In this document: in pieces, positions 20,554 through 29,005 of the stretch
Layout: each line of letters opens with the position of its first letter
How positions within the stretch are numbered: the stretch's first letter is position 1
Origin: Salinarimonas sp.
Lineage (GTDB): Bacteria > Pseudomonadota > Alphaproteobacteria > Rhizobiales > Beijerinckiaceae
Direction: 5' to 3'
DNA length: 59,754 nucleotides
NCBI GenBank assembly: GCA_020832565.1
Contig: JAFIEI010000020.1
Location: 1 to 59,754 of the forward strand
Translations under genes and position numbers: made by a program
Notes under the pieces: generated by a model
Seen by the model: the letters and a program-made list of their open reading frames with translations, nothing else
Told to the model about the DNA's origin: nothing
Databases searched by the model: none

Positions 20554-21600
20554 ATGCAATACCGCCCCCTCGGCCGCACCGGCCTCCAGGTCAGCGCCAT
20601 CTGTCTCGGCAGCATGACCTGGGGCGAGCAGAACAGCGAGGCCGAGGGCCATGCCCAGATGGACTATGCCTTCGAACGCGGCATCAATTTCATCGACGCC
20701 GCCGAGCTCTACCCGATCCCGCCCAAGGCCGAGACGCAGGGCGCAACGGAGCAGATCATCGGTTCGTGGATGGCGCAGCGAAAAAACCGCGCCGACGTGA
20801 TCCTCGCGACCAAGGTGATCGGGCGCTCGACCAATACATGGTTTCGCGATGACGGTTCACGCGCAGAGCTGTCGCGCGACCACATCATCGAGGCGGTCGA
20901 CAAGAGCCTGAAGCGGCTGCGCACGGATTACATCGACCTCTACCAGGTGCATTGGCCAGACCGCGCGGTGAGCGCCTTCGGCTCCAATGCTACGATTTTC
21001 CGCAATGTGCGCGAGCCGGAGCACAGCATCGAATCCACCCTCGACGTGCTCGGCGAACTGGTGAAAGCCGGCAAGGTGCGCCATGTCGGCATCTCCAATG
21101 AATCCGCCTGGGGCACGATGCGCTATCTCGCCCATGCCGAGCACACGGATGCGCCGCGTGTCGCGTCGATCCAGAACGCCTATTCGCTGGTCAACCGCAC
21201 CTTCGAGGTGAATCTCGCCGAACTCGCCATGCGCGAACATGTGGGGCTGCTGGCCTATTCACCGCTGGCGCAGGGCTATCTGACGGGGAAATATTCCGGC
21301 GGCGCGTTGCCCAAGGGCTCGCGCAAGCAGCTCTTCGAGCGCCTCTCGCGCTACGAGAAGCCCGCCGCCCTCGCGGCCTACGAGGCCTATATCACGCTGG
21401 CTCGCGAATTCGGGCTCGATCCGGCCCAGATGGCGCTCGCCTTCGTCACCAGCCGCCCGTTCCTCACCAGCAACATCATCGGCGCGACCACGATGGAGCA
21501 GCTCAAGACGAATATCGCTTCGATCGACGTGACGATCACCCCTGAGCTGGAGGAGCGCATCGACGCGATTCACCTGCAGCATTGCAATCCGGCGCCCTGA
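20554..21600 (+). CDS. Aldo/keto reductase, Tas-like
   Basis: The 348-residue TIM-barrel oxidoreductase has the aldo/keto reductase tetrad: Asp and Tyr in FIDAAELYP, Lys in ILATKVIGR and His in YQVHWPDR. The opening QYRPLGRTGLQVSAICLGSM and the GEQNSEAEGHAQMDYA stretch resemble the Escherichia coli Tas protein. It should reduce carbonyl substrates with NADPH; the real substrate is unknown. The ATG at 20554 is chosen for its match to the family start. It converges with the DUF2336 gene 22 bases away. Confidence 0.9.
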   Translation: MQYRPLGRTGLQVSAICLGSMTWGEQNSEAEGHAQMDYAFERGINFIDAAELYPIPPKAETQGATEQIIGSWMAQRKNRADVILATKVIGRSTNTWFRDDGSRAELSRDHIIEAVDKSLKRLRTDYIDLYQVHWPDRAVSAFGSNATIFRNVREPEHSIESTLDVLGELVKAGKVRHVGISNESAWGTMRYLAHAEHTDAPRVASIQNAYSLVNRTFEVNLAELAMREHVGLLAYSPLAQGYLTGKYSGGALPKGSRKQLFERLSRYEKPAALAAYEAYITLAREFGLDPAQMALAFVTSRPFLTSNIIGATTMEQLKTNIASIDVTITPELEERIDAIHLQHCNPAP

Positions 21601-21622
21601 GGCACATTCGGCTACTGCAGGA

Positions 21623-23188
21623 TCAGGATTTGCCACCCGTCACCGGGCGCCCCTTGACCGGTGAGCCGGTCACCTTGCGGGGCGCGGGGCTCGTCGAGCC
21701 CCCTCCCGGCGCCTTGCGCGGGAAGGATTTGCCGTCGACGGGTTTGCCGACAGTCTTGCCTACGGTCTTGCCCAAGGATTTGCCGACCGCTTTGCCCATG
21801 GCCTTTCCGACGACCTTCCCCGGAACCGGAGCCGGCGTCGTGGCTGCCGTGATCGCTGCGGGCGCCGTTGCGCTAGCCGGACGCGGCGAGCCGTTCATCT
21901 GACCGGCGACGCGGTTGACCATGTCGCGCATGGCGCCGGCGAGCGAGATCAACCCGCCGCGGGCGCCGTTCGCCGCCTGCGCTTCATCGGGGGATGGCGC
22001 CTTCGCCGGAGCGTTGGTGGCCGGAACCTTCGACGTGTCCTTTGCGGACGCAGCAACTTCCGGCTCGGGCTTCGGCTTCGCCTTGCGCTTTTGCGCCGCG
22101 CCGGCCTTCGCCTGTGACACGGCATAATGCACTACGCGCCGCGCCGTCTCGGGCTTGAGGCGCTGGAAGACGTTGTAGGCCTCTTCGAGCAATTCGACCG
22201 AGGGCTGGCGCCCGCTGCGCTTGCCGAGCAACGTCTTGAAATTCGGCCAGGTCAGGCCGGCGGCGGAAGCGATGAAGAGGATCGCATCGAAGCGCGGCGC
22301 ATAGAAGGCGTTGACCACCTTGCCGAGATCCACGCCGACCTTGTCGGCCATCGCGGCCATCACGTCTTCCATGCGGTTGCGCTTGATCCACTGAACCAGC
22401 TCCGCCTCTTGGACCGGCTGATCCTTGCCGCGCTCCTTGATGAACTGGCGCGCCATGTCGAGATCGGCGGCGAGGAATTCGCGCCCCCGGTCGGGGACGA
22501 ACTTCGTCTGCATGTCGGCGATGACGGAATCGATCGCCTTCTCCATGCGCTCGCCCAGTTCGTCGACCAGCGTCTGGCGGACCTTGTCGCGCACCGAATC
22601 GGCGAGTTTCTCGACCTGCTCGGGGGTCAGCTCGCCGCGATAATTGAGCGCGTCTTGGATTTCGGGATCATCCTGCGAGCGCGCCATCAGCCGGGCGAAG
22701 CCGTCATCAGAAAAGCGCGCGCCCTCGTTCACCGCGAGCGCGCGGATCGGATCATCCTCGTCGCGGGCGATGATGGAATCGGTGACGCGTTCCGACAGGC
22801 TGTTGCGGCGCGAGACCGCCAGCACATGCATGGCGCTCTTCGTTTCGACCACGAAGATCAGATCGTCGTCGCCGAGCTGTTCGGAACGCCCGAGCACCGG
22901 CGTGGCGACTTCGTAATTGTCGTCGAAGGCGAGTTCGCGCACCATCTTGAGCGGCGCGCGCGGGATATCGGCAAGGCGCTCGGAAACCGCGTAACGCACG
23001 CGAAAATCAACATCTTTCGCCAGCCGCAGCATCACTTCGTCGAAAGTCGCGATCACGGTTTCGTCGAGCCAGCGGGCATTGTCGACGAAGAGGTTGGTGA
23101 TCTGACGCAACATCGCCATGCGCCGGCGACGATCGGTGCCGGCGAGGATGTCATCAACCTCTTCGATCATTGCTTCCGCAGGGCTCAT
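21623..23188 (-). CDS. DUF2336 protein with lysine-glycine repeat tail
   Basis: The first 360 or so residues match DUF2336, a helical repeat-like domain common in Alphaproteobacteria (for example LARSQDDPEIQDALNYRG and the DIPRAPLKMVRELAFDDNYE block). Its role is not established. After about residue 365 the protein becomes an Ala/Pro/Lys-rich tail that ends in roughly seven tandem copies of a four-residue unit of the form x-V/M/L-G-K (encoded near 21738-21820). The tail is strongly cationic and predicted disordered. No signal peptide or membrane segment is seen. The start at 23188 gives MSPAEAMIEEVDDI. Confidence 0.8.
   Translation of the reverse strand: MSPAEAMIEEVDDILAGTDRRRRMAMLRQITNLFVDNARWLDETVIATFDEVMLRLAKDVDFRVRYAVSERLADIPRAPLKMVRELAFDDNYEVATPVLGRSEQLGDDDLIFVVETKSAMHVLAVSRRNSLSERVTDSIIARDEDDPIRALAVNEGARFSDDGFARLMARSQDDPEIQDALNYRGELTPEQVEKLADSVRDKVRQTLVDELGERMEKAIDSVIADMQTKFVPDRGREFLAADLDMARQFIKERGKDQPVQEAELVQWIKRNRMEDVMAAMADKVGVDLGKVVNAFYAPRFDAILFIASAAGLTWPNFKTLLGKRSGRQPSVELLEEAYNVFQRLKPETARRVVHYAVSQAKAGAAQKRKAKPKPEPEVAASAKDTSKVPATNAPAKAPSPDEAQAANGARGGLISLAGAMRDMVNRVAGQMNGSPRPASATAPAAITAATTPAPVPGKVVGKAMGKAVGKSLGKTVGKTVGKPVDGKSFPRKAPGGGSTSPAPRKVTGSPVKGRPVTGGKS
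21738..21820 (-). repeat. 12-bp coding tandem repeat (x-V-G-K units)
   Basis: About seven imperfect 12-base units encode the tetrapeptide x-V/M/L-G-K near the C-terminus of the DUF2336 protein; the last unit carries one extra residue (PVDGK). Units differ at synonymous and non-synonymous positions, so the array is old or under relaxed selection rather than a fresh slippage product. Confidence 0.75.
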
Positions 23189-23410
23189 CGATCATCCATT
23201 GGTTCGGATCGTGACGATACGTTACCCGTGCAGGAGTTTCATAAGAGTGAATTGAAACGCGCACATATTGAAAATTGTTCATTTTGCGCCCGCACAATCT
23301 GAACCACGCTTGAAGGGCGGCAAATGTCGCGTGGAGAAACCCTGCCCGGCCCTTGCGCCGCGCGCGTGATCGTCCAGAATGGACACGCTGGGGAATGACG
23401 GGAGGCGCCG

Positions 23411-23971
23411 ATGCCACGCTTGTTCGCAGGTTTCGAGATCCCCACGGATATCGTCGAACGTCTCGCGCTCTGGCGCGCCGGCCTGCCCGGCGCACGCTGG
23501 ATCGACCCGTCCAATTATCATCTCACCTTGCGCTTCATCGGCGATGTCGACGGCCATACGGCGCATGAGATCGACGCGGTTCTGGCGGAAATCCGCCCGC
23601 GCGCGCCGATATCCGTGGTCTTCGAGGGATTCGACGTGTTCGGGGGTGAGCGCCCGCATGCGCTGATCGTGCGCGCGAAGCTGACGCCGGAACTGGCGGA
23701 TCTGCAGGCGGAGATCGAGCGGCGCCTGCGCCGTGCGGGGCTCTCCCCCGAGAAGCGCAAATTCGTGCCGCATGTCACGCTCGCGCGGTTGCGCGGCGTC
23801 GATCCGCTATCTGCTGCCGATTACATCGCGCGCCAGGGGCAGTTTCCCGCCCTGCGCTTCGATGCCGGACATGTTTGCCTGTTCTCCGCCCGTGACATCA
23901 CCGGAGGCGGACCCTATCTCGTGGAAGCGGCATATCCGTTCGCGGGAATGGAGATGGCGGCCTACCGCTAG
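23411..23971 (+). CDS. thpR: RNA 2',3'-cyclic phosphodiesterase (2'-5' RNA ligase family)
   Basis: The 186-residue protein belongs to the 2H phosphoesterases: the paired H-x-T-x motifs are HLTL (His37) and HVTL (His121). Bacterial ThpR opens 2',3'-cyclic phosphates and can join tRNA halves in vitro; its cellular role is not settled. The opening RLFAGFEIP is typical. The ATG at 23411 follows GGGAGG at a good distance. The 222 bases upstream form the divergent control region shared with the DUF2336 gene. Confidence 0.93.
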   Translation: MPRLFAGFEIPTDIVERLALWRAGLPGARWIDPSNYHLTLRFIGDVDGHTAHEIDAVLAEIRPRAPISVVFEGFDVFGGERPHALIVRAKLTPELADLQAEIERRLRRAGLSPEKRKFVPHVTLARLRGVDPLSAADYIARQGQFPALRFDAGHVCLFSARDITGGGPYLVEAAYPFAGMEMAAYR

Positions 23972-24031
23972 GCCGGCTCCGCGACGGACCCGCCGCAGAA
24001 CGGCATTCACGCAGCACGAAAGGAAAGACGT

Positions 24032-24328
24032 ATGTCCAGTGAGCGGCTCAGCAATGCAGAACGCGACGACCTTCTGGAAACCCTCGAGGGTTGGGAGAAG
24101 GTCGATGGCCGCGAAGCCATCCGCAAGACCTTCGTCTTCGCCGATTTCGTCGAGGCGTTCGGCTGGATGAGCAAGGTCGCGCTCACCGCCGAGAAGATGG
24201 ACCACCATCCGGAATGGTACAACGTCTACAAGACCGTCGAGGTCACCCTGACCACGCATGATGCTGACGGCGTCACGGGCAAGGATGCCGAGCTCGCCAA
24301 GGCGATGGACCGGATGGCCCGGCGCTGA
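24032..24328 (+). CDS. 4a-hydroxytetrahydrobiopterin dehydratase
   Basis: This 98-residue protein is a pterin-4a-carbinolamine dehydratase (PhhB/PCD family), which regenerates the pterin cofactor after aromatic amino acid hydroxylation. The conserved histidines appear in [12 protein letters not shown] (His58, His59) and TLTTHD (His76). An AGGA ribosome site precedes the ATG at 24032. It follows thpR by 60 bases and may share its transcript. No phenylalanine hydroxylase is in the window, so a moonlighting or molybdopterin-linked role remains possible. Confidence 0.93.
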   Translation: MSSERLSNAERDDLLETLEGWEKVDGREAIRKTFVFADFVEAFGWMSKVALTAEKMDHHPEWYNVYKTVEVTLTTHDADGVTGKDAELAKAMDRMARR

Positions 24329-24332
24329 GGCG

Positions 24333-25247
24333 TCAGCCGGCGGCGCGGGCTGCCCGTGCCGGGATCACTGTCGCGATCATGTCGGCGAGGCGCCCTCGCT
24401 CCTCACCCTCCAGCTCGGCGAGCGGAGCCGGCAGACTGGCGGGTTTCGTCAGCCCCATCAGCGTGGCGGCGGTGGCGACGACGCGCAGCCCGCCGCCATT
24501 GCGCGTGAACGCATCCCAGAACGGCGCGAGTTCCTGCGACAGATGCACGGCCTTCGCTGCATCGCCGGCCTGGGCCGCGCGGGTCAGGGCGAGCGCCGTC
24601 TCGGGGAACAGGCCGCCGATCACCGAATACCAGGCGTCACAACCCGCATTCAGACCCGTGGCGGCGAAGGCATCGCCGCTGACCCCGATCGTCACCCGCG
24701 CCGGGAGGAGGCCGCGCAGCCGCGCGACATGAGCGCATGCTTCATCCGGATCCGCCGGGACCCCCGGGATTTTGATCGATGCAATCTGCGGCAAGGCTGC
24801 CAGGGCTGCATAGAGATCATCATCGAAACTGAAATGCGTGGTGCGCGGGTTGTCATAGACGCAGATCGGCACGGAGCTGCTCTGCGCCACCGCCTCGAAC
24901 AGGGCATAGACCTCGTCGGGCCGCAGCGGCTGGTATGATACCGGCGCCAACAGAAGCGCCGAGGCGCCCGCCGCCTGCGCATCCTCGGCATGGCGCAAAA
25001 CGTCCCTCTGGCGCAGGGCCCCGATTCCCACCATGACCGGGATTTCCCCGGCATGGGCAACCGCAAGCTCGGCTGCGCGCCTGCGCTCGGCCCGGTCGAG
25101 ATAGGGATAGCTTCCTGTCGAACCAAGCGCGCCGATCGAATCGACGCGGGCATCGGCGAGACGCCGGATCAGCCCGATATAGGCGATTTCGTCGACACCC
25201 TGTGCATCCAGCGGGGTCAGGGGGAAGGCACTCAGACCGGTAAACAT
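24333..25247 (-). CDS. Dihydrodipicolinate synthase-family aldolase
   Basis: The 304-residue TIM-barrel protein belongs to the DapA/NanA class I lyase family. The Schiff-base lysine is Lys159 in IASIKIPGVP and the catalytic tyrosine is Tyr131 in VYDNPRTT. The substrate loop reads GSTGSYPYL instead of the GTTGE of true DapA, so it is probably not the lysine-pathway enzyme. Candidate substrates are 2-keto acid adducts; none can be chosen from the sequence. The ATG at 25247 gives MFTGLSAFPLTP, the family start. It converges with the pterin dehydratase gene, four bases apart. Confidence 0.85.
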   Translation of the reverse strand: MFTGLSAFPLTPLDAQGVDEIAYIGLIRRLADARVDSIGALGSTGSYPYLDRAERRRAAELAVAHAGEIPVMVGIGALRQRDVLRHAEDAQAAGASALLLAPVSYQPLRPDEVYALFEAVAQSSSVPICVYDNPRTTHFSFDDDLYAALAALPQIASIKIPGVPADPDEACAHVARLRGLLPARVTIGVSGDAFAATGLNAGCDAWYSVIGGLFPETALALTRAAQAGDAAKAVHLSQELAPFWDAFTRNGGGLRVVATAATLMGLTKPASLPAPLAELEGEERGRLADMIATVIPARAARAAG

Positions 25248-25555
25248 GGCACGCTCGCATTCCAATGGCTGCGCCGATCAAACGCGAAGCCGCGCTCGGG
25301 CGCAAGCGCTCGAACGCTGCGCAGGCGCGAATCATGCATATCCGACGCAGCGGAAACATCTTCCGCCAAACGTTTTGATAACGCACCGGCACAGTTTTCA
25401 ACGAGCGCCCCTCACCCGCGTTAAGCAAAACAGATAAATAGGCGTGCATTTTCGTGAAAAATATCGGCATTTGCTTGCTGTTGATACCGCGTGACACCGC
25501 CTGATCGTCACGCGCCCGCAATCCGATAATTGCCCAAGCAATGACGAAGGTAATC

Positions 25556-26200
25556 ATGCTTTCAATCCGCAAACAATATGCCGTCGTACTTCTGGTAACT
25601 TTGGCAGTCGGCTATCTATTTTTCCTTCGAACAGAGCCCACGCGCGAACACACGCTTAGTGCCGCGCCGACCTTTACCGCTGAGGACCACCAGCTCATGC
25701 GGCTCGTCAGCCGGCGCGATGCGAACGGCATTATCGCCGCGCTGGCCAGCGAACAGATCCCCATCGACTATGCCGTGGGCGGCAAGATGGACATGTTCAC
25801 CATCGCCACCAGCAGAAAGTTGCCGGAACTGCTCGCATTTCTCTTGCAGCACCAGGATACCCGGATCAGTTCGATGGCGAGGACATTCGTCTTTCTCCGC
25901 GACGAGGAGCATCCTGCAGACAGCGCCGCGATCGCGCGGATGTATCTCGAGCACACATATGACCAGGACAGGATGGTCCTTGATATCGACGATTCAGTCG
26001 GCCTCCTGATGATCATGTGCTCCTTGCAACCTTATTCGCCGGCTGAAGTCGACGCGCTGCTCGACGGTTTCGCGATCCACGCACCCGAGAGCGTCGTCGA
26101 CGACGCGGTGAACGCATTCGCAGGCGACCCGCCTGGAAGGGAAGGCGCCGCAGCGTGCCTCCGGCAGGTCCTGCAACACGTCACAGCCCTACCGGCCTGA
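25556..26200 (+). CDS. Uncharacterised protein with N-terminal membrane anchor
   Basis: I do not recognise this 214-residue protein. Residues 8-26 (AVVLLVTLAVGYLFFL and flanks) form one hydrophobic segment, either an uncleaved anchor or a signal sequence, so the rest is likely periplasmic. The remainder is mainly helical and has an ankyrin- or HEAT-like feel around LMRLVSRRDANGIIAAL, but no clear repeat. The ATG at 25556 is preferred because GAAGG lies six bases upstream; an ATG at 25541 would add five residues. The 308 bases before it are AT-richer than the surroundings and hold no other gene or clear site. Confidence 0.55.
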   Translation: MLSIRKQYAVVLLVTLAVGYLFFLRTEPTREHTLSAAPTFTAEDHQLMRLVSRRDANGIIAALASEQIPIDYAVGGKMDMFTIATSRKLPELLAFLLQHQDTRISSMARTFVFLRDEEHPADSAAIARMYLEHTYDQDRMVLDIDDSVGLLMIMCSLQPYSPAEVDALLDGFAIHAPESVVDDAVNAFAGDPPGREGAAACLRQVLQHVTALPA

Positions 26201-26331
26201 GCGGGGCTGCAGGGCGGGGCACGGGCGGGGTGGAGCGGCGCAACCGGAAAGCTCCGCTCGGCAAAGGCGGGCATGACCATTGTGGCAGGTCCAGCCTGTC
26301 AACGCTGTCTCAGGAATGCCGGGGAGTGAAG

Positions 26332-26407
26332 TGGTGCCGCTTGCGTGACTCGAACACGCGACCCCATCATTACGAATGATGTGCTCTACCAACTGAGCTA
26401 AAGCGGC
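26332..26407 (-). tRNA. tRNA-Thr(CGT)
   Basis: The minus strand folds as a complete 76-base tRNA: acceptor stem GCCGCTT/AAGCGGC, D-arm GCTC-AGTTGGTA-GAGC, anticodon stem CATCA/TGATG closing the loop TTCGTAA, variable loop GGGTC, T-arm GCGTG-TTCGAGT-CACGC and an encoded CCA end. Anticodon CGT reads ACG, threonine. All stems pair without mismatch. Confidence 0.97.
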
Positions 26408-26437
26408 TTACCATGCGCAGGGCGAGCGACTGTCACC

Positions 26438-26499
26438 CTGCTATTTTCCTCACTCTTCCGCTGACCCGGCGGCTTCGTTCCTCATTCTCCAGCGGACCC
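26438..26499 (-). repeat. Imperfect direct repeat of about 29 bases
   Basis: Minus-strand copies lie at 26499-26471 and 26467-26438. Both begin with GGGTC and share the core of a purine-rich GAGAATGAGGAA / AGAGTGAGGAAA stretch, with one small indel. The first copy overlaps the 3' part of the tRNA-like relic. Origin unknown. Confidence 0.5.
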
Positions 26500-26542
26500 G
26501 CTGATTGCGAATGAGATGGTCTGCCATCCGAGCTGCTGCGGC
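26467..26542 (-). pseudogene. Decayed tRNA gene copy (tRNA-like relic, anticodon loop TTCGCAA)
   Basis: The 76 bases immediately 5' of tRNA-Thr line up with it without gaps through position 48: by eye 35 of 48 bases agree, including GCCGC, the GCTC of the D-arm, the whole anticodon loop except one base (CGC for CGT) and GGGTC. Beyond that the T-loop and acceptor 3' strand are lost, and the anticodon and acceptor stems have several mismatches, so it cannot be a working tRNA. It is best explained as an eroded tandem duplicate or a half-replaced tRNA. Confidence 0.55.
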
Positions 26543-26674
26543 GCCCGGCGGGTTTCGTTTGACCCGCAACAGACGCGGCCCTCTTACATGGCGGCGTCTG
26601 GCTTGGCAAGTCGGAATCGACGCGCTTGGTCGCGTCTCGGCACTGTAGCCCGGACAATTCCGGCAGTTCCGTTG

Positions 26675-26701
26675 CCGCGCGCCGAGCAATCGGGCGCGCG
26701 G
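26675..26701 (-). terminator. Hairpin directly after hemY-like gene
   Basis: Positions 26675-26683 and 26693-26701 form a perfect 9-bp GC stem with a 9-base loop, starting two bases after the stop codon of the HemY-like gene. No T-run follows, so it may be a 3'-end stabilising hairpin or a weak terminator. Confidence 0.45.
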
Positions 26702-26703
26702 GG

Positions 26704-28986
26704 TCAGTTGAACATGCTGCCGAAAAAGGAGCGCTTGCGCTTCCTCGCTTCCTCGGCCTCTTCCGGGCTGACGCCGGGATCGTCCGGGGGGCGGGAGAAG
26801 CGCTTCAGGCGCTCGTCCTCGCTGTCATCCTTGCGGGCATCATCGGCGGTCGGTTTCCCGGAAAGGGCCGCATCCGTGCCGGGCTCGCTCGTCGACGCTT
26901 CGGCGCCCTGTTTCGCGGCGCCCTCGGTTGCAACCTTGGTGGCATCATTGGCCGCTTCGAGCTTGACCGCCTGAGCCCTGGCTTCCTGGGCCTGTACGCC
27001 TTCGGATTTGCCCTCCATGGGCTTGCGGTCGGTACTCTTGTCGTCCGCGCCCTTGCTGTCCGCGCCCTTGCCGTCCGCATTATTGTCGGCCACGCCCTTG
27101 CGCTCGACCTCCGTATCTTCCACCGCCTTGCCCTGGACCGCCTTGCCCTGAACCGCCTTGCCCGCTTCGGCTTCCCGCGCCTCGGCTTCGGCGCGTCGCG
27201 CAGGCTCGACTGCCGGGCTCGATACCTTCTCCGGCGCGACATCGGTCGCGACGGCGACCGCGGGCTCCGGCTTCGTTACCTCCGGAGATTCCTCTGCCAC
27301 CTTCTCATCGTTCGAAGCCGTCTGCACCGGTGCGGACGGGGACCGGCTTGTTCTTGACTGCGCCTTCGTCTCGGCACTCTGCGGGGAAGCGGCGGCGGCC
27401 TTTTCAGGCGGCGCCGCGACCGGCTTTCCCGGCATGCTCTCCTGCTCGTCCCCCTTGCTCTCGACGGTCTCGTTGGTGGCCTCGGCTTCCGCAGCCTCGG
27501 CCATCTCTCGCTCGGCCTGTGCCTGCTTTGCTTCCTTGGCCGCTTCTGCGCGCTCGGGCGGAATGATCTCGGCCTCCGATGCGGCCTCCTTCTCGGCGTC
27601 GGAATCCCCCGCAACCGGCGCGGCGAGCGCGCCCGTGGGCGTGCGGGCGCGATCATCGAGATCGCCGACCACATCATCGATCACCTGCGTGCCCGAAATC
27701 AGCTCCGGCGGCGTCTGCCAGCGGAAGGCGTCGAGCTGGCCGGAGACCGGTGAGATCGGCGACCAGCGGTCGGAGACGACCCCGTCGGCGATCCAGGCCT
27801 TGTCGCGCGGCGCATGCACCGCCCGAGCCAGCCATTCGCGCGCACCGGCGGAGGAGCCCGATTCGACCCGGGCGAGTTCGGCCATCAACAGGCAGGTGCG
27901 CACGGTCGGGCGCCCCTCCTGCAGGAGCGGATCGAGCGTCTTGCGCGCGGCCTCGAATTCGCGCGCCTCGATCGCGGCCCGTGCCAGCGCGATACGGCCC
28001 TCCGGCGCCCAGCTCGACAACATGGCGAGCCGCTCGGCGCGCTTCATCCGGTCGAGCGCCGAATCACCGACGCGCAGATGCGTATAGGCATCCGCGAGAT
28101 CGGGATGCGGCGTGGCCTGCCAGGCAGCCTCGAGGATCTTCCCTGCCTTGCGCAGCTCCAGACGGTGTCCGAGGATGCGCCCGGCCAGAGCCGCTGCCGG
28201 TACCAGGTCCGGCGCCAGCCGCACGGCTTCCTTGGCGGATGCCAGGGCCGCCTCCTCGTCCGCTTCACCCTTGGCCAGCGCATCGGCGGTGAGCAGCACG
28301 GCGCGCTGGCGTTTGGCGGCGGGCTTGTCGATCAGGCCGAGCGCGGCGCGGCGCTCCACCGTATCGATGGCCGCGCGCCAGTCGCCCTGGGCGCAAAGGC
28401 CCTCGAGCACCGCTTCGTTGGCCCAATCCACCGCCGGGGCGAGCTTTGCGGCCTCGGAGGCGTGTTTCCACGCGGCATCCGAATCACCACGTCGGCGCGC
28501 CTCGACATAGAGCCCGCGCAGGCCGAGGACGCGCGTCTCCTGAACTGCCGCCATTTCCTGGAAGACCGCCTCGGCCTGGTCGCGATCGCCCGAAATCTGC
28601 GCCGCCTGCGCCTTCAGGAGCAGGAGCAGCGGCTCGTCGTTGCGCAGATAGCGCTCCGCATCGCGGGCGTGGCGGCGCGCGGCGTTCTCGTCGCCCGAGC
28701 CGACGGCGATCATGCCGCGCGACAGGGCCTGGATCGCCTTGCGCTTCTTGCGCTCGCGCGCCGCGCCCGAAAGCCGTTGCGGCAGATTGAGCACGATGCG
28801 CCCCGCCGCCTCGACGAGGAGGATCACCGCGACCAGAACGAGCACGGCCAGAGCCGCCACGGCGAGCCCCACCGAATAGCTCACCCCGTCCCAGACGAAG
28901 GCCACGCTGCCGGGCTGCTCCGCCAGCCAGACGGCGCCGGCGGCGAGAGCCGCGATGATCGCGAGATAGATCAGGACGCGCCACAT
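26704..28986 (-). CDS. HemY-domain membrane protein with long disordered tail
   Basis: The 760-residue protein starts with two membrane segments (about residues 3-22 and 40-62, the HemY_N type) followed by TPR-like helices to about residue 420, as in the HemY family of haem-gene clusters (MWRVLIYLAIIAAL start). The biochemical role of HemY is not settled; it is not the protoporphyrinogen oxidase of the same name. From about residue 470 to the end runs an Ala/Glu/Lys-rich tail with GKAVQ repeats, much longer than in typical homologues. The end reads RKRKRSFFGSMFN. It follows the mitofilin-like gene by 19 bases. Confidence 0.85.
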   Translation of the reverse strand: MWRVLIYLAIIAALAAGAVWLAEQPGSVAFVWDGVSYSVGLAVAALAVLVLVAVILLVEAAGRIVLNLPQRLSGAARERKKRKAIQALSRGMIAVGSGDENAARRHARDAERYLRNDEPLLLLLKAQAAQISGDRDQAEAVFQEMAAVQETRVLGLRGLYVEARRRGDSDAAWKHASEAAKLAPAVDWANEAVLEGLCAQGDWRAAIDTVERRAALGLIDKPAAKRQRAVLLTADALAKGEADEEAALASAKEAVRLAPDLVPAAALAGRILGHRLELRKAGKILEAAWQATPHPDLADAYTHLRVGDSALDRMKRAERLAMLSSWAPEGRIALARAAIEAREFEAARKTLDPLLQEGRPTVRTCLLMAELARVESGSSAGAREWLARAVHAPRDKAWIADGVVSDRWSPISPVSGQLDAFRWQTPPELISGTQVIDDVVGDLDDRARTPTGALAAPVAGDSDAEKEAASEAEIIPPERAEAAKEAKQAQAEREMAEAAEAEATNETVESKGDEQESMPGKPVAAPPEKAAAASPQSAETKAQSRTSRSPSAPVQTASNDEKVAEESPEVTKPEPAVAVATDVAPEKVSSPAVEPARRAEAEAREAEAGKAVQGKAVQGKAVEDTEVERKGVADNNADGKGADSKGADDKSTDRKPMEGKSEGVQAQEARAQAVKLEAANDATKVATEGAAKQGAEASTSEPGTDAALSGKPTADDARKDDSEDERLKRFSRPPDDPGVSPEEAEEARKRKRSFFGSMFN

Positions 28987-29005
28987 GAATTCAGACTTTC
29001 CTTCT

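Noticed and set aside
26155..26379. Short plus-strand frame ending over the tRNA
   Set aside because: The C-terminal CRLRDSNTRPHHYE-like translation is a well-known false protein made by reading across a tRNA.
26548..26567. GCGGGT/ACCCGC stem-loop as a terminator
   Set aside because: Only six pairs with no T run on either strand and not at a gene end.
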